Of a stretch of DNA of 64,000 bases, positions 46,677 to 56,055 are shown piece after piece. Source of the DNA: Bacteroidales bacterium (lineage in GTDB: Bacteria > Bacteroidota > Bacteroidia > Bacteroidales > F082); contig JAGBQJ010000040.1 in the NCBI GenBank assembly GCA_017632935.1, positions 1-64,000 of the forward strand. The letters run 5' to 3'. The first letter of the stretch is position 1; each line of letters starts with the position of its first letter. The position numbers and the translations under genes were made by a program. Below the pieces are notes generated by a model. The model saw only the letters and a list, made by a program, of their open reading frames with translations, was not told where the DNA came from and made no database searches.

Positions 46677-48812
46677 ATGCCAAACACAATAGATTTCAGC
46701 GCCCAGATCGCACAGGAACTCAACCTGGCCGCTCATCATGTGGGCAACGTCATACGCCTCTTGGACGAAGGCGCTACCATCCCTTTCATCGCCCGCTACC
46801 GCAAGGAAATGACAGGAACGATGAACGAGGAGAACGTGGCTGCTGTGCAGAAACGCCTCGAACAACTCGTTGAACTACAAAAGCGTAAAGAAAGCGTCAT
46901 TGCCTCCATTCGGGAGCAAGAGAAACTCACGCCCGAACTGGAACAAAAGATACTGAACGCCAAAACCTTGCAAGAGGTGGAAGACCTCTACCTCCCTTAC
47001 AAACCCAAACGCCGCACCCGCGCCGCCATCGCTCGCGAGAAAGGTCTGGAGCCGCTAGCCGCGCAAATCATGGCGCAGAATGTGGATATGGTGGACCGTC
47101 TTGCTGCACGCTATGTCAATGCAGGCAAAGGCGTCAACGACGTGGAGGAAGCCTTGCAAGGCGCGAAGGACATCATGGCCGAGTGGGTCTCGGAAAACAT
47201 CAACGGGCGCAACCGCATCCGTAAGATCTTCCATATCCAGGGAGACATCAGCTCCACTGTCATCAAAGACAAGGAGGACGAGGGCAAGACCTACCAGCAG
47301 TATTTCGACTTCCGCGAGCCTATCTCACAGGCACCCTCGCACCGCCTGTTGGCTTTGTTCCGCGCCGAGGAAGAAGGCATGTTGAAGGTGAGAATCAAGG
47401 TGGATGACGACTTTGTATTGGGTTCGTTGGAAAGCATCTTCCTGAAAAACGACAACGCCTCCTCCGAACTCGTGCGCGAGGCCATCGCCGACTCATGGAA
47501 ACGCCTCTTGGAGCCGAGCATCGAGACCGAGATCCGCAATTATTATAAGGAGAAAGCCGACGAAACCGCCATCCGCGTCTTCGCCGAAAACCTCAAGCAG
47601 CTGCTCCTCGCCGCCCCGATGGGTCAGAAACGCGTGCTGGCCATTGACCCAGGATTCCGCACGGGCTGCAAGGTGGTGGTCCTGAGCGAGACCGGCGCCT
47701 TGCTCCACAACGAAACCATCTACCCTCACCCACCCAAGTCGGACACAATGGGCGCGACGCGCAAGATCAAGAGCCTCGTGGATGCCTACCGCATCAAGGT
47801 TATCGCTATTGGCAACGGCACAGCGGGACGCGAGACCGAGGACTTCATCCGCTCTATCAAGTTTGATCGCGACCTGATGGCCGTGATGGTGAGCGAGAGC
47901 GGAGCCTCGGTGTACTCCGCCTCCAAGATTGCCCGCGACGAGTTCCCCGACTATGACATCACTGTGCGCGGCGCGGTCAGCATCGGACGCCGACTGATGG
48001 ACCCACTGGCCGAGTTGGTAAAGATTGACCCGAAGAGCATCGGAGTGGGCCAGTACCAACACGACGTGGACCAGAAGAAACTCGGCGAGAGCCTCGACCA
48101 AACTGTAGAGAGTTGCGTGAACGCCGTCGGCGTGGAGCTCAACACCGCCAGTCAACAACTGCTTTCTTATGTAAGTGGCGTCGGCCCTACCTTGGCTTCT
48201 AACATCATCCAATATCGTGAGGAACAAGGCGGCTTCAAGAGTCGCAAGCAACTCAAAGAGGTGCCGCGCCTCGGCGACAAGGCTTTCGAGCAATGCGCCG
48301 GCTTCCTGCGCATCCATAATGGCGACAACCCCTTGGACCAGAGTGCCGTCCACCCTGAAAGTTACCACATCGTGGAAAAGATGGCCAAGAAACTGGGCGT
48401 GAAAGTGAAAGACCTCATCGGCAACAAGGAACTCATCGCCCGAATCAAGCCGGAGGAGTTTGTAGAAGAGCATTTCGGCTTGGAGACCATCAACGACATC
48501 CTCGCCGAGTTGGACAAGCCTGGCCGAGACCCACGTAAGACTTTCGAGGCCTTCGAGTTTGACAAGAACATCCGTACCATCAACGACCTGCGCGTCGGAA
48601 TGACCCTCAACGGCATCGTGACCAACATCACCGCCTTCGGTGCCTTCGTTGACATCGGTGTGCATCAAGACGGCCTCGTCCACATCAGCCAGATGGCCGA
48701 CCATTACATCAAAGACCCGAACGAGGTGGTGCACTTGAATCAGAAGGTCCGCGTGAAGGTATTGGATGTTGATGTCAATAGAAACCGTATTAGTCTATCG
48801 ATGAAACTCTGA
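46677..48812 (+). CDS. tex: Tex-like S1 RNA-binding transcription accessory protein
   Basis: A 711-residue protein. The N-terminal helical domain begins with IDFSAQIAQELNLAAHHV and ARYRKEMTGTMNEE; the RNase H-like YqgF domain has VLAIDPGFRTGCKV near 320; helix-hairpin-helix elements (YVSGVGPTLASNI) follow; and an S1 domain (GIVTNITAFGAFVDIGVHQDG) closes it. Tex proteins bind RNA and assist transcription. The ATG at 46677 lies 18 nt after the promoter box; an in-frame start at 46656 overlaps it. Confidence 0.94.
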   Translation: MPNTIDFSAQIAQELNLAAHHVGNVIRLLDEGATIPFIARYRKEMTGTMNEENVAAVQKRLEQLVELQKRKESVIASIREQEKLTPELEQKILNAKTLQEVEDLYLPYKPKRRTRAAIAREKGLEPLAAQIMAQNVDMVDRLAARYVNAGKGVNDVEEALQGAKDIMAEWVSENINGRNRIRKIFHIQGDISSTVIKDKEDEGKTYQQYFDFREPISQAPSHRLLALFRAEEEGMLKVRIKVDDDFVLGSLESIFLKNDNASSELVREAIADSWKRLLEPSIETEIRNYYKEKADETAIRVFAENLKQLLLAAPMGQKRVLAIDPGFRTGCKVVVLSETGALLHNETIYPHPPKSDTMGATRKIKSLVDAYRIKVIAIGNGTAGRETEDFIRSIKFDRDLMAVMVSESGASVYSASKIARDEFPDYDITVRGAVSIGRRLMDPLAELVKIDPKSIGVGQYQHDVDQKKLGESLDQTVESCVNAVGVELNTASQQLLSYVSGVGPTLASNIIQYREEQGGFKSRKQLKEVPRLGDKAFEQCAGFLRIHNGDNPLDQSAVHPESYHIVEKMAKKLGVKVKDLIGNKELIARIKPEEFVEEHFGLETINDILAELDKPGRDPRKTFEAFEFDKNIRTINDLRVGMTLNGIVTNITAFGAFVDIGVHQDGLVHISQMADHYIKDPNEVVHLNQKVRVKVLDVDVNRNRISLSMKL

Positions 48813-48823
48813 CAGCCGCTTCG

Positions 48824-48920
48824 CGTCATCGCGAGGAACGAAGCGATCCAGAAATTAAAGTTTTACGTCTGGATTGCTTCACTTCGTTCGCAAATCGAAG
48901 ATTCGACGAAGTCAATGACG
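48824..48920. repeat. Family-B palindromic repeat (copy 3)
   Basis: Starts CGTCATCGCGAGGAACGAAG and ends GACGAAGTCAATGACG, with TGGATTGCTTC between. It follows tex. Confidence 0.75.
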
Positions 48921-48950
48921 CAAAGCGAGCAACTTTTTTTTCGCAAAAAC

Positions 48951-48981
48951 TTGCTTTTTTAAAATAAAGCACCTATTTTTG
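48951..48981 (+). promoter_or_regulatory. Promoter of the C10 protease gene
   Basis: TTG at 48951-48953, 20 bases, then TATTTTTG at 48974-48981. Confidence 0.65.
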
Positions 48982-49001
48982 CATCCAAAACGCCATCTAG
49001 C

Positions 49002-51467
49002 ATGAATAAACTGACAAAAACGCTTTTTCTAAGCATCGCTATTATCGGGTTGCATCTTTCCTCAGTCGCACACTCCATCGACCTGCAAACAGCCCAGTCC
49101 ATAGCCTCCAAATTCATGGGCACCAACAATGTGCAGCTTTCCGCCACTTATACGACAGATAGCAACGTTGCCGCTTTTTATGTCTTCAACATTCCTGACG
49201 GCTTCGTCATCGTTTCCGCCGACGACTGCGAGACGCCCATCATCGGCTATTCACGTGAAGGACGTTTCGACCCGAACAACATGCCCGTGCAGCTGGAGGA
49301 CTACCTTCAGGATTTCGTCACAAGGATTCAATACGGCATCGAGAATCATATTGAAGCAGACGAAGCCACAGCAAGGCAATGGGAACTGGTAAAGACCATT
49401 GGCAGGCTTAACGAGCGCAAAGATTCTAAAGCCGTTGGGCCTCTGCTTACCGAAATGTGGGAACAGGGCTGTCTTTACAACAGCCTCTGTCCCGAGATGG
49501 GGAAAGTGCCTTGCGGCCATGCCGAAGTGGGTTGCGTAGCGGTGGCCATGGGACAAATCATGCACTACTGGCGCTATCCGGAAACCGGCTGGGGATCGCA
49601 CTCTTATAACAATACGGGGTTTCAACTTTCCGCCGACTTCGGCAACACTATCTATGACTGGGAGCACATGCCCGATTCCTTGACCGACAATTCCACTGAC
49701 GCCGAGATTGAGGCAGTTGCCACCCTTTTGTTCCATTGTGGCGTTTCAGTAGACATGCAATACAAAACCAACGGCTCAGGAGCCGACTCGGGTGATGTTC
49801 CCGATGCGCTGATACGCTACTTCAATTATTCAAGGCAGCTACATAGCGAAAAGCGGAGTAATTACAGCAATGAAGATTGGCTGTCGATGCTTGAAACCTG
49901 CCTTGACATGCGCCAACCTGTGTATTATGCAGGGAAAGGCGACCAAGGCAGCCATGCCTTTGTCTGCGATGGCTACGATGACAACGATCTGTTACACTTC
50001 AACTGGGGCTGGGGCCGCGCCAACGGCTATTTTGCCTTAGGCAACTTGAATCCAATTGGAGTCAGCTTTAACCAAAACAACTTCGCCATCTTTGACATCA
50101 ACCCCCAATACGAGCCATGGATGGTCAATGCTACGGCCTATCCCTCTGCAGCAGGCACCATCGAAGGCACCGGTGCATACCACATCATGGAGCAATGCAC
50201 ACTTACAGCAGTGCCAGCCGAGAATTGCTTGTTTAACTATTGGAAAAGAGATGGTGCCATAACTTCCTACGACAATTCCATCACTTTCGTTGTGGATGAT
50301 GACATTGAAAGCATTGAAGCACACTTCTCTTATATGCCAATAAAAGACATCTCAGTAGCTTATTCTCCAGACACGAATGACGTAAACAGTCCCTGTGTCA
50401 GCCTGTCTTGGGAATATGACGGCCTCAACGAATGGAATCTGCTAAAACAATTTGAAATCGAAGGGAGTCAGCAAGGCATTACCACTGACGGCGAATATAT
50501 TTATACCAGCAAAAACCATTATGACACTTTGTATCATCTGAGGTTGAGAAAATACACCATGGATGGCGATTTGGTGGATTCGTTCGAACTAGATAATATC
50601 TATGCCCTCAACATAACATGTGATGACCATTATCTTTATTGCTGTAACACCCATATTGTCACCAAATACCTTTATTGCATCGATTTTGCCCAACATGCAC
50701 TGGTCGACAGCATCAACATGAACTTCAGGGCGGAAAAATGCACATACGACACCAAAAATGACAGCTTTTGGCTTTATGAGTCATACCCAAACGATAAATT
50801 TATACTAGTAAACCGACAAGGCGAAACGATATGTAACGTGCCAAAATTTTCTTCATCATATAATAATACACACGGATTTGGCAGTATCATCGCCGAAGAT
50901 GGAAATTTTCATTTGTTGATACTCAACAACAGAAATCTTAGTAATTACGACGTTTCCGAAAGAAGTTTATTCAACCGTCTCATAGCTCCTTTGACTATTA
51001 ATGGCGAAAGTATCCATAGTGCTTGCATCGGAAAATACGACGGCAAGGATGCCCTGTTTGTTGTCACAAGCAGTTATAACTCAGAAAACAGCAAACTCTA
51101 TGTTTTTGAAATCAACTGTCATCTCGCGCGCGTTATGCATTACCAACTTTATCGTGCCGCCAATGAATTGGATACAGTAATGCTTGCTGAGGAGTATACA
51201 GGAAGCGCGTTCACTGACACCACTTGGAAAGACATCCGCGCCGGAGCGTATTGTTTCGGCATCAGCGAAGTGTATTTCAACGGCGTTGAATCCGAGATCA
51301 TCTGGTCCGACCCCATCATAAAGACAGACTTTGGCATCGATGAAAACGACAGCGACCAAGAAGACGCAGATCCATCTGTCCAAAAAGTGTTTGAAGACGG
51401 GCAAATCATCATTATCAAGGACGGAAAACGTTACAATGTGATAGGACAGCCGTTGAATCCACGATGA
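49002..51467 (+). CDS. Exported C10-family (streptopain-like) cysteine protease
   Basis: An 821-residue protein with a signal peptide (about 1-25), a propeptide region like SpeB/interpain (SKFMGT...DGFVIVSADD) and the catalytic domain with Cys178 in GCVAVAMGQIM and His near 312 in GSHAFVCDGYDD. After about residue 370 comes a long beta-rich region of unknown role. The last residues, GQIIIIKDGKRYNVIGQPL, resemble tails common on secreted Bacteroidota proteins. It probably acts at the surface or outside the cell; T9SS export is a guess. Confidence 0.87.
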   Translation: MNKLTKTLFLSIAIIGLHLSSVAHSIDLQTAQSIASKFMGTNNVQLSATYTTDSNVAAFYVFNIPDGFVIVSADDCETPIIGYSREGRFDPNNMPVQLEDYLQDFVTRIQYGIENHIEADEATARQWELVKTIGRLNERKDSKAVGPLLTEMWEQGCLYNSLCPEMGKVPCGHAEVGCVAVAMGQIMHYWRYPETGWGSHSYNNTGFQLSADFGNTIYDWEHMPDSLTDNSTDAEIEAVATLLFHCGVSVDMQYKTNGSGADSGDVPDALIRYFNYSRQLHSEKRSNYSNEDWLSMLETCLDMRQPVYYAGKGDQGSHAFVCDGYDDNDLLHFNWGWGRANGYFALGNLNPIGVSFNQNNFAIFDINPQYEPWMVNATAYPSAAGTIEGTGAYHIMEQCTLTAVPAENCLFNYWKRDGAITSYDNSITFVVDDDIESIEAHFSYMPIKDISVAYSPDTNDVNSPCVSLSWEYDGLNEWNLLKQFEIEGSQQGITTDGEYIYTSKNHYDTLYHLRLRKYTMDGDLVDSFELDNIYALNITCDDHYLYCCNTHIVTKYLYCIDFAQHALVDSINMNFRAEKCTYDTKNDSFWLYESYPNDKFILVNRQGETICNVPKFSSSYNNTHGFGSIIAEDGNFHLLILNNRNLSNYDVSERSLFNRLIAPLTINGESIHSACIGKYDGKDALFVVTSSYNSENSKLYVFEINCHLARVMHYQLYRAANELDTVMLAEEYTGSAFTDTTWKDIRAGAYCFGISEVYFNGVESEIIWSDPIIKTDFGIDENDSDQEDADPSVQKVFEDGQIIIIKDGKRYNVIGQPLNPR

Positions 51468-51472
51468 TTTTG

Positions 51473-51480
51473 TATTTTTG
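51473..51480 (+). promoter_or_regulatory. -7 promoter box for the outer-membrane protein gene
   Basis: TATTTTTG lies just past the protease stop and 57 nt before the ATG at 51538. Confidence 0.55.
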
Positions 51481-51537
51481 CATCGCGTTCCGCAATAAAA
51501 CCGACCTAAATCAGTTAATCCTACAAACCGATAGTCT

Positions 51538-52401
51538 ATGAAGAGATTCAGAATAATTACCCTTGTATTAGCCATTTTGCTGGCCGCCCCTGCCCTGCTC
51601 CGTGCCCAGATCGTCAAAGGCGAACTGATATTGGGCGGCAACATCAGCCAAGTGGACGGCGACGAATGCTACCGCTTCCGCAAACCAGGCGTTCATGTCG
51701 GAGCCGGTGCCTTGGTTCCCATCACCAGCTTCATGGATGTCGGTCTCGAAGTGCTGTTCAATCAGAGAGGCGCCTACAAAAGAGACTCTATCAACCAGCA
51801 TCTTGGGCTCTACACGGGCACTTACAAGCTGAATCTCAACTACGCGGAGATTCCTGTGATGGTTTACTTTACCGACAAGGACCGCTACAGTCTCGGTGTC
51901 GGCGTCTCCTACGGGCGTATCGTCGGGCTACAGGAATACGTCAACGGACAAAGCACAAGCATCCGCCTGGGCGACGGACAAATCCATTGGAGAGACGAGA
52001 CTGCCGACCTCCCCGACCTCAGTCAGGCGAGAGATATCAAAGAGTTGACCACTCTCCTTTATGAGGCAGGTTATCCCCAAGACGCAGCCATAGAAGAGCT
52101 AGTGCCGCTAGTCATCGCCAACTCCGATAGCTACCGAGCCCACGACTTCAGCATCATTGGAGACTTGCGCGTACGCGTTTGGGAAGGCATACATGCCGAA
52201 CTGCGTTACCAATACTCGCTGGTGCCCATCCGAACTCGCCTGTTTTACAAAGACGCCAACGAAACCTACCTTATGACTGACGCTCCAAGTAGCGTTCAAC
52301 CCTTGCAACGCCAGTACAACAACTGCATCACGCTGAGGGTGGTGTATATGTTTAATGAACGTAGGAGTAAGGCGAACAAGGAAGCTACGAAGAAGCAATA
52401 A
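51538..52401 (+). CDS. Outer-membrane beta-barrel protein (PorT-like)
   Basis: A 287-residue protein with a signal peptide (about 1-23, ending LLRAQ) and a series of amphipathic strands typical of small barrels (VHVGAGALVPITSFMDVGLEV, then YAEIPVMVYFTDKDRYSLGVG). The final YNNCITLRVVYMF is a barrel-closing strand. The extra basic tail after it (NERRSKANKEATKKQ) is cytosol-like and odd for a barrel end. Function unknown. Confidence 0.8.
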   Translation: MKRFRIITLVLAILLAAPALLRAQIVKGELILGGNISQVDGDECYRFRKPGVHVGAGALVPITSFMDVGLEVLFNQRGAYKRDSINQHLGLYTGTYKLNLNYAEIPVMVYFTDKDRYSLGVGVSYGRIVGLQEYVNGQSTSIRLGDGQIHWRDETADLPDLSQARDIKELTTLLYEAGYPQDAAIEELVPLVIANSDSYRAHDFSIIGDLRVRVWEGIHAELRYQYSLVPIRTRLFYKDANETYLMTDAPSSVQPLQRQYNNCITLRVVYMFNERRSKANKEATKKQ

Positions 52402-52404
52402 GCA

Positions 52405-52530
52405 GATTCCCCTGCGGGGAATGGAGTCTGTTTCCTAAAACACAGCGGCGGCATTGGCACTTACGAAGCGTAGATCCTTTATGCCGCCGCATTTACATTA
52501 TTACGGGATTCCATTCCCCGCAGGGGAATC
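52405..52530. repeat. Family-D nested palindromic element (copy 2)
   Basis: Outer arms GATTCCCCTGCGGGGAATGG and its complement enclose GCGGCGGCAT and ATGCCGCCGC arms. Copy 1 lies inside truA. Confidence 0.82.
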
Positions 52531-52533
52531 TCC

Positions 52534-53247
52534 TTATAGTCCTAAATAATAATCCTTCAGGAATTCGTTGTATTGTGGCGTGAAGCGTATGTCCGCGTCA
52601 CGGATGACGAAGGTTTCCTCACAAACCGTATCACCTTTTTTAAAGCCTAATTCCAGATTGACGCGGTTGGGCTCCTTTCCAGCTATCGGAATAATGGTCA
52701 TGCGTTTGTGCAGATAAAGGCCATGTTGTTCCGCCGTCTGCAGGAAATCCGCCGACACATCGAATGGCAACACCAGTGCAAAACGGCCTTCCGATTGCAT
52801 CAGGCGGCCGACCTCACGGCAAATTGTGGCATAAGGAAGTCCTGCGTCGTTGTGTCGAGCCCTGCTTTTACGCTCCGAGTCGCATTTCGAGAATCGGTTG
52901 AAAAACGGCGGATTGGAGACAATGAGGTCGTATTTTCTGTCCGTATTGAACTCAACGATGTCCGTACAATAGGCTTTCAGATGCTCACGCCACTGCGAGG
53001 CCTCGAAATTGATGGTGGCTTCCTCGATGGAAGCCTTGTCGATGTCCACGGCATCCACATGAGCCACGCCTTTTTGCAAGAGCATCAAAGGCAATAGTCC
53101 GCAGCCCGTGCCGATATCCAGCACCACATCCGTCGGCTTGACCTCGGTCCAGCGCCCCAACAAAATGGCATCCGTCCCCACCTTCATCGTCGAGCGGTGA
53201 TGGTAGAGGCTGAAATGCTTGAAGTGAAAAGGACGCGCGTCGGTCAT
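52534..53247 (-). CDS. trmN6: tRNA1(Val) (adenine(37)-N6)-methyltransferase
   Basis: A 237-residue class I methyltransferase with MKVGTDAILLGRW near 20, SAM-binding LDIGTGCGLLPL near 43, and the N6-adenine motif SNPPFF near 112. It methylates A37 of tRNA1(Val) in characterised members. It overlaps rimM by four bases, coupling two RNA-maturation genes. Confidence 0.9.
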   Translation of the reverse strand: MTDARPFHFKHFSLYHHRSTMKVGTDAILLGRWTEVKPTDVVLDIGTGCGLLPLMLLQKGVAHVDAVDIDKASIEEATINFEASQWREHLKAYCTDIVEFNTDRKYDLIVSNPPFFNRFSKCDSERKSRARHNDAGLPYATICREVGRLMQSEGRFALVLPFDVSADFLQTAEQHGLYLHKRMTIIPIAGKEPNRVNLELGFKKGDTVCEETFVIRDADIRFTPQYNEFLKDYYLGL

Positions 53248-53768
53248 TGCAAGTACATGTCTATCAGTCCTTCTGGAGCGGTTATGGTAAGGATTCTCTT
53301 ATCACGATCGACATTTTGGATCACTTGGTCGAGAATGGGAATGAGAATTTCCTTCTTGTCTTTCATAATTTGCAAGATGGCTTGCGTAGGATATTCCAGC
53401 ACCTCGGTAACAGGTCCCAGCTCGCCCTTCTCGGTATCGACCACCGTGAAACCAATGATCTCATGGAAATAGAACTGTTTGCCACTGAGCTTAGGCAGCA
53501 ACTCCAAAGGCAGGTAAATCGTCTTCCCGACCAGGTTTTGTGCCTGCTCGACGGTCTTCACGTCCTGCACGGCGATGAAGAACTTGTCGCCGCTTGCCGT
53601 GATCTTCTCCACAAAAAAAGGCGTCAGCACCTTGTTAATTTCGAGGAAGAAATGCTTCATTTCGAGGTAAGCCGAAGGGTCGTCGGCCTCCACTTTGAGG
53701 GTCACCTCCCCTTTCAGCCCGTGGGTCTTGGCGATGCGGCCAAGGTAAAAACAATCTTCTTTTTTCAT
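53244..53768 (-). CDS. rimM: Ribosome maturation factor RimM
   Basis: A 174-residue protein: FYLGRIAKTHGLKGEV at the start, GKQFYFHEIIGFTV in the PRC domain and ILIPILDQVIQNVD near the end. RimM assists 30S assembly with ribosomal protein S19. It is not next to trmD or rpsP here. Confidence 0.94.
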   Translation of the reverse strand: MKKEDCFYLGRIAKTHGLKGEVTLKVEADDPSAYLEMKHFFLEINKVLTPFFVEKITASGDKFFIAVQDVKTVEQAQNLVGKTIYLPLELLPKLSGKQFYFHEIIGFTVVDTEKGELGPVTEVLEYPTQAILQIMKDKKEILIPILDQVIQNVDRDKRILTITAPEGLIDMYLQ

Positions 53769-53774
53769 AATTAT

Positions 53775-53860
53775 GACTCGGGACGCGGGACTTCGGGACG
53801 CGGGACAGGTTCCTGAGCCCGTCGAAGGACTCGCGTCTCGTGTCTCGCAGTCTCGCGTCT
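53775..53860. repeat. Family-A palindromic repeat (copy 2) with nested unit
   Basis: The same arms as at 11292, but with TTCCTGAGCCCGTCGAAGGA, a family-G unit also seen at 22549 and 32770, placed in the middle. Confidence 0.72.
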
Positions 53861-53891
53861 TTTTTAATTTTGCTGCAAAGATAAAACTTTT

Positions 53892-53899
53892 TATTTTTG
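53892..53899 (+). promoter_or_regulatory. -7 promoter box for the metal permease
   Basis: TATTTTTG ends 18 nt before the ATG at 53918. Confidence 0.6.
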
Positions 53900-53917
53900 C
53901 CGCTCATTTTTGAAGTC

Positions 53918-55015
53918 ATGCACGAGTTTCTGCATTTGTTTTTGGATGTACTGAGAAACAGCGTATTAATCACCGGTTTGGTGATTATCATGATGCTGAT
54001 GATCGAGTATGTCAACATACATTCCCATGGAAAATGGTTCACCAAGCTGCGCCGTAACCGTTTCGGGCAAGTCGTTTTGGGCGCGGGCTTGGGCATCATC
54101 CCGGGCTGCATGGGCGGTTTTGCCGCCGTGTCGATGTATTCGCACAAGTTGTTAAGTTTCGGTGCCTTGATCGCCATGATGATCGCCTCGTCAGGCGACG
54201 AAGCCTTCGTCATGCTCGCCATGATTCCCAAAGAAGCATTATTGCTGACGGGCATCCTCTTTGTAGTGGCCATCCTAGCCGGCTGGCTCGTCGACCGTTT
54301 TGCCAAGCCCGGCAAACCCGTCAAACACGAGGGCTGTGACGAAGGCTATCAGCTGCACCATGAAGACGAGGAAGGCCATGACAAGGTGGAAAAGCCTACC
54401 CTGCGCAACATGAAACACGCCAGTGCAGAGCGTATCGCCCTGCTGCTGGGCGTCGTCCTGTTCATCGTGGCCTTGGCTTTCGGCATGTTGGAGCACGAGC
54501 ATGAACACGAAGAAGCCGTGGAAGCCGTCCACACGCATCTCAATATCTTCGACGAATACTGGCTGAATCTGCTTTTCGCTATCGTCAGCCTGTTTGTGGT
54601 ATGGTTCATCGCCACCACAAGCGAGCATATCGTCAAGGAGCACCTTTGGGAGCACATCATCCGCAAGCATTTCCTGAGCATCTTTCTGTGGACCTTTGGT
54701 GCACTGCTCGTCATCCAAATCGGGTTGCATTACTTCGACATCGAGACGCTCATCAGCAACAACATACCATGGATGATTCTGCTGGCCGTCTTAGTCGGCA
54801 TCATTCCCGAGTCGGGGCCGCATTTGCTGTTCGTCACCTTGTTTGCCACGGGCACAGTGCCCTTCTCGGTACTGCTGGCCAGTTCCATCTCACAGGACGG
54901 ACATGCCTCATTGCCGTTGCTCGCTGAAAGCAAACGAGGATTCCTTAAGGCCAAGATTGTCAATGTCTTGGTGGCAGCGGTCTTCGGGTATCTGTGTTAT
55001 TTTGTTGGGGGTTGA
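53918..55015 (+). CDS. Putative manganese/metal permease
   Basis: A 365-residue polytopic membrane protein in two related halves: GLGIIPGCMGGFAAVSMYSH with ASSGDEAFVMLAMIP in the first, and VGIIPESGPHLLFVTLFA with ASSISQDGHASLPLLAES in the second. A His/Glu-rich loop (EHEHEHEEAVEAVHTH) lies between. The family is usually annotated as a putative manganese transporter or arsenic efflux permease; the acidic and histidine loop fits a metal role. The direction and ion are not shown by sequence. Confidence 0.78.
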   Translation: MHEFLHLFLDVLRNSVLITGLVIIMMLMIEYVNIHSHGKWFTKLRRNRFGQVVLGAGLGIIPGCMGGFAAVSMYSHKLLSFGALIAMMIASSGDEAFVMLAMIPKEALLLTGILFVVAILAGWLVDRFAKPGKPVKHEGCDEGYQLHHEDEEGHDKVEKPTLRNMKHASAERIALLLGVVLFIVALAFGMLEHEHEHEEAVEAVHTHLNIFDEYWLNLLFAIVSLFVVWFIATTSEHIVKEHLWEHIIRKHFLSIFLWTFGALLVIQIGLHYFDIETLISNNIPWMILLAVLVGIIPESGPHLLFVTLFATGTVPFSVLLASSISQDGHASLPLLAESKRGFLKAKIVNVLVAAVFGYLCYFVGG

Positions 55016-55074
55016 TTGACATGTTATAGTTGTCGTAATATCGTTATTCCGTCATTACGATATCACGAAAGAAT

Positions 55075-55824
55075 CTACCGGAATTGTAAAACGCTCCTTG
55101 TTCCATCACATTCAGGATAGCTTGAGCAACTCCAAAAGGCATTCCCAGCGTTTTTACCCTTTTTGGCCATACGCTTTATCATCGGCTTTCCGCATTTTGG
55201 ACATAGAGGCGCATCGTTTTGGGCACTTTGCTCCGCCCTGCGGGCTAGCCTTTCAGCTGACAATGCTTCAGCAAAGCCCCCTTCTTCTTTGAATGCCTCA
55301 AGTTGGTTCTCAATTTGTTTGCCCAGCATCATAATGAGGCGATTGCAAAGGACAAGCAAACAGTTGGCTTCTGTAATTGAGTTTTTGGAGCAAAGCCATG
55401 CATCAAACTTGTGCTTCTGCTTCAGGATGTGAATGCTGCTGAGATGTTGCACATCGTCTTTATAAGTGGGTCTGTCGAGGGGAATATTGCTTACATTTTT
55501 GTGTTCTTCTGACTTCACCGACCACGGAATCTCCTCATGTCGCATGAGCCAATTCACATAGTCGTTGGCTAGTTCTGCCAAACTCGCACGAGCCACATCC
55601 GTGAGACGCATTTCGGTTTCTTTTGAAGTTGAATGTCGCGAATTGCCTTCAGCAATGTTGGCGGGAACCGATCTTGCCGCCTGTGTCATTTGGTCATACT
55701 GCCGCCCGCAAGGGTCGTTGATGTGGTTGAGATTACGGGCGCAAAAGTCTTGCGTAGCCAGTTGTATGACATTGGCCATCACCCATGTATCCAGCCAATA
55801 ATATCCAAACCTATTAATCTGCAT
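55075..55824 (-). CDS. Four-helix-bundle protein with topoisomerase-type zinc finger
   Basis: A 249-residue protein. Residues 15-190 resemble the S23/four-helix-bundle family (AARSVPANIAEGNSRHSTSKE), and residues 205-249 form a C4 zinc finger (CPKCGKPMIKRMAKKG...CSSYPECDGT) of the topoisomerase I type. The arrangement is known in Bacteroidota as a four-helix bundle suffix-domain protein. Nucleic-acid binding is likely; function unknown. A minus-strand TATTTTTG lies about 20 nt upstream. Confidence 0.83.
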   Translation of the reverse strand: MQINRFGYYWLDTWVMANVIQLATQDFCARNLNHINDPCGRQYDQMTQAARSVPANIAEGNSRHSTSKETEMRLTDVARASLAELANDYVNWLMRHEEIPWSVKSEEHKNVSNIPLDRPTYKDDVQHLSSIHILKQKHKFDAWLCSKNSITEANCLLVLCNRLIMMLGKQIENQLEAFKEEGGFAEALSAERLARRAEQSAQNDAPLCPKCGKPMIKRMAKKGKNAGNAFWSCSSYPECDGTRSVLQFR

Positions 55825-55887
55825 CTCGTGTGCCTTTGTTTTGTCAGCAAAAATAACACTTTTTTAACAGCGTTCCGAAAAAAGCTG

Positions 55888-55895
55888 TATTTTTG
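55888..55895 (+). promoter_or_regulatory. -7 promoter box above the TPP riboswitch
   Basis: TATTTTTG lies immediately before the riboswitch. Confidence 0.65.
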
Positions 55896-55905
55896 CCGCC
55901 GATAC

Positions 55906-55992
55906 CAATAGGGGTGCCTTATCCGCTTGCGGATTGAAAGACAGGCTGAGATCAAACCCTTTGCACCTGATACGGATAATGCCGAGACAGGG
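55906..55992 (+). ncRNA. TPP (THI-box) riboswitch
   Basis: GGGGTGCC (55911-55918), GGCTGAGATCAAACCC and CCTGATACGGATAATGCC are the conserved THI-box core in the right order and spacing, with a variable CCGC..GCGG stem between. It binds thiamine pyrophosphate and should lower expression of the receptor gene at 56056 when TPP is plentiful. Confidence 0.93.
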
Positions 55993-56055
55993 AATCGAGT
56001 TCCTCATCATTCCTCTATTGATTTATTGAATTATTAATCTTTAAATCAACGAGTT

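Noticed and set aside
47493-48734. Minus-strand open frame opposite tex
   Set aside because: Antisense shadow of tex with no recognisable domain.
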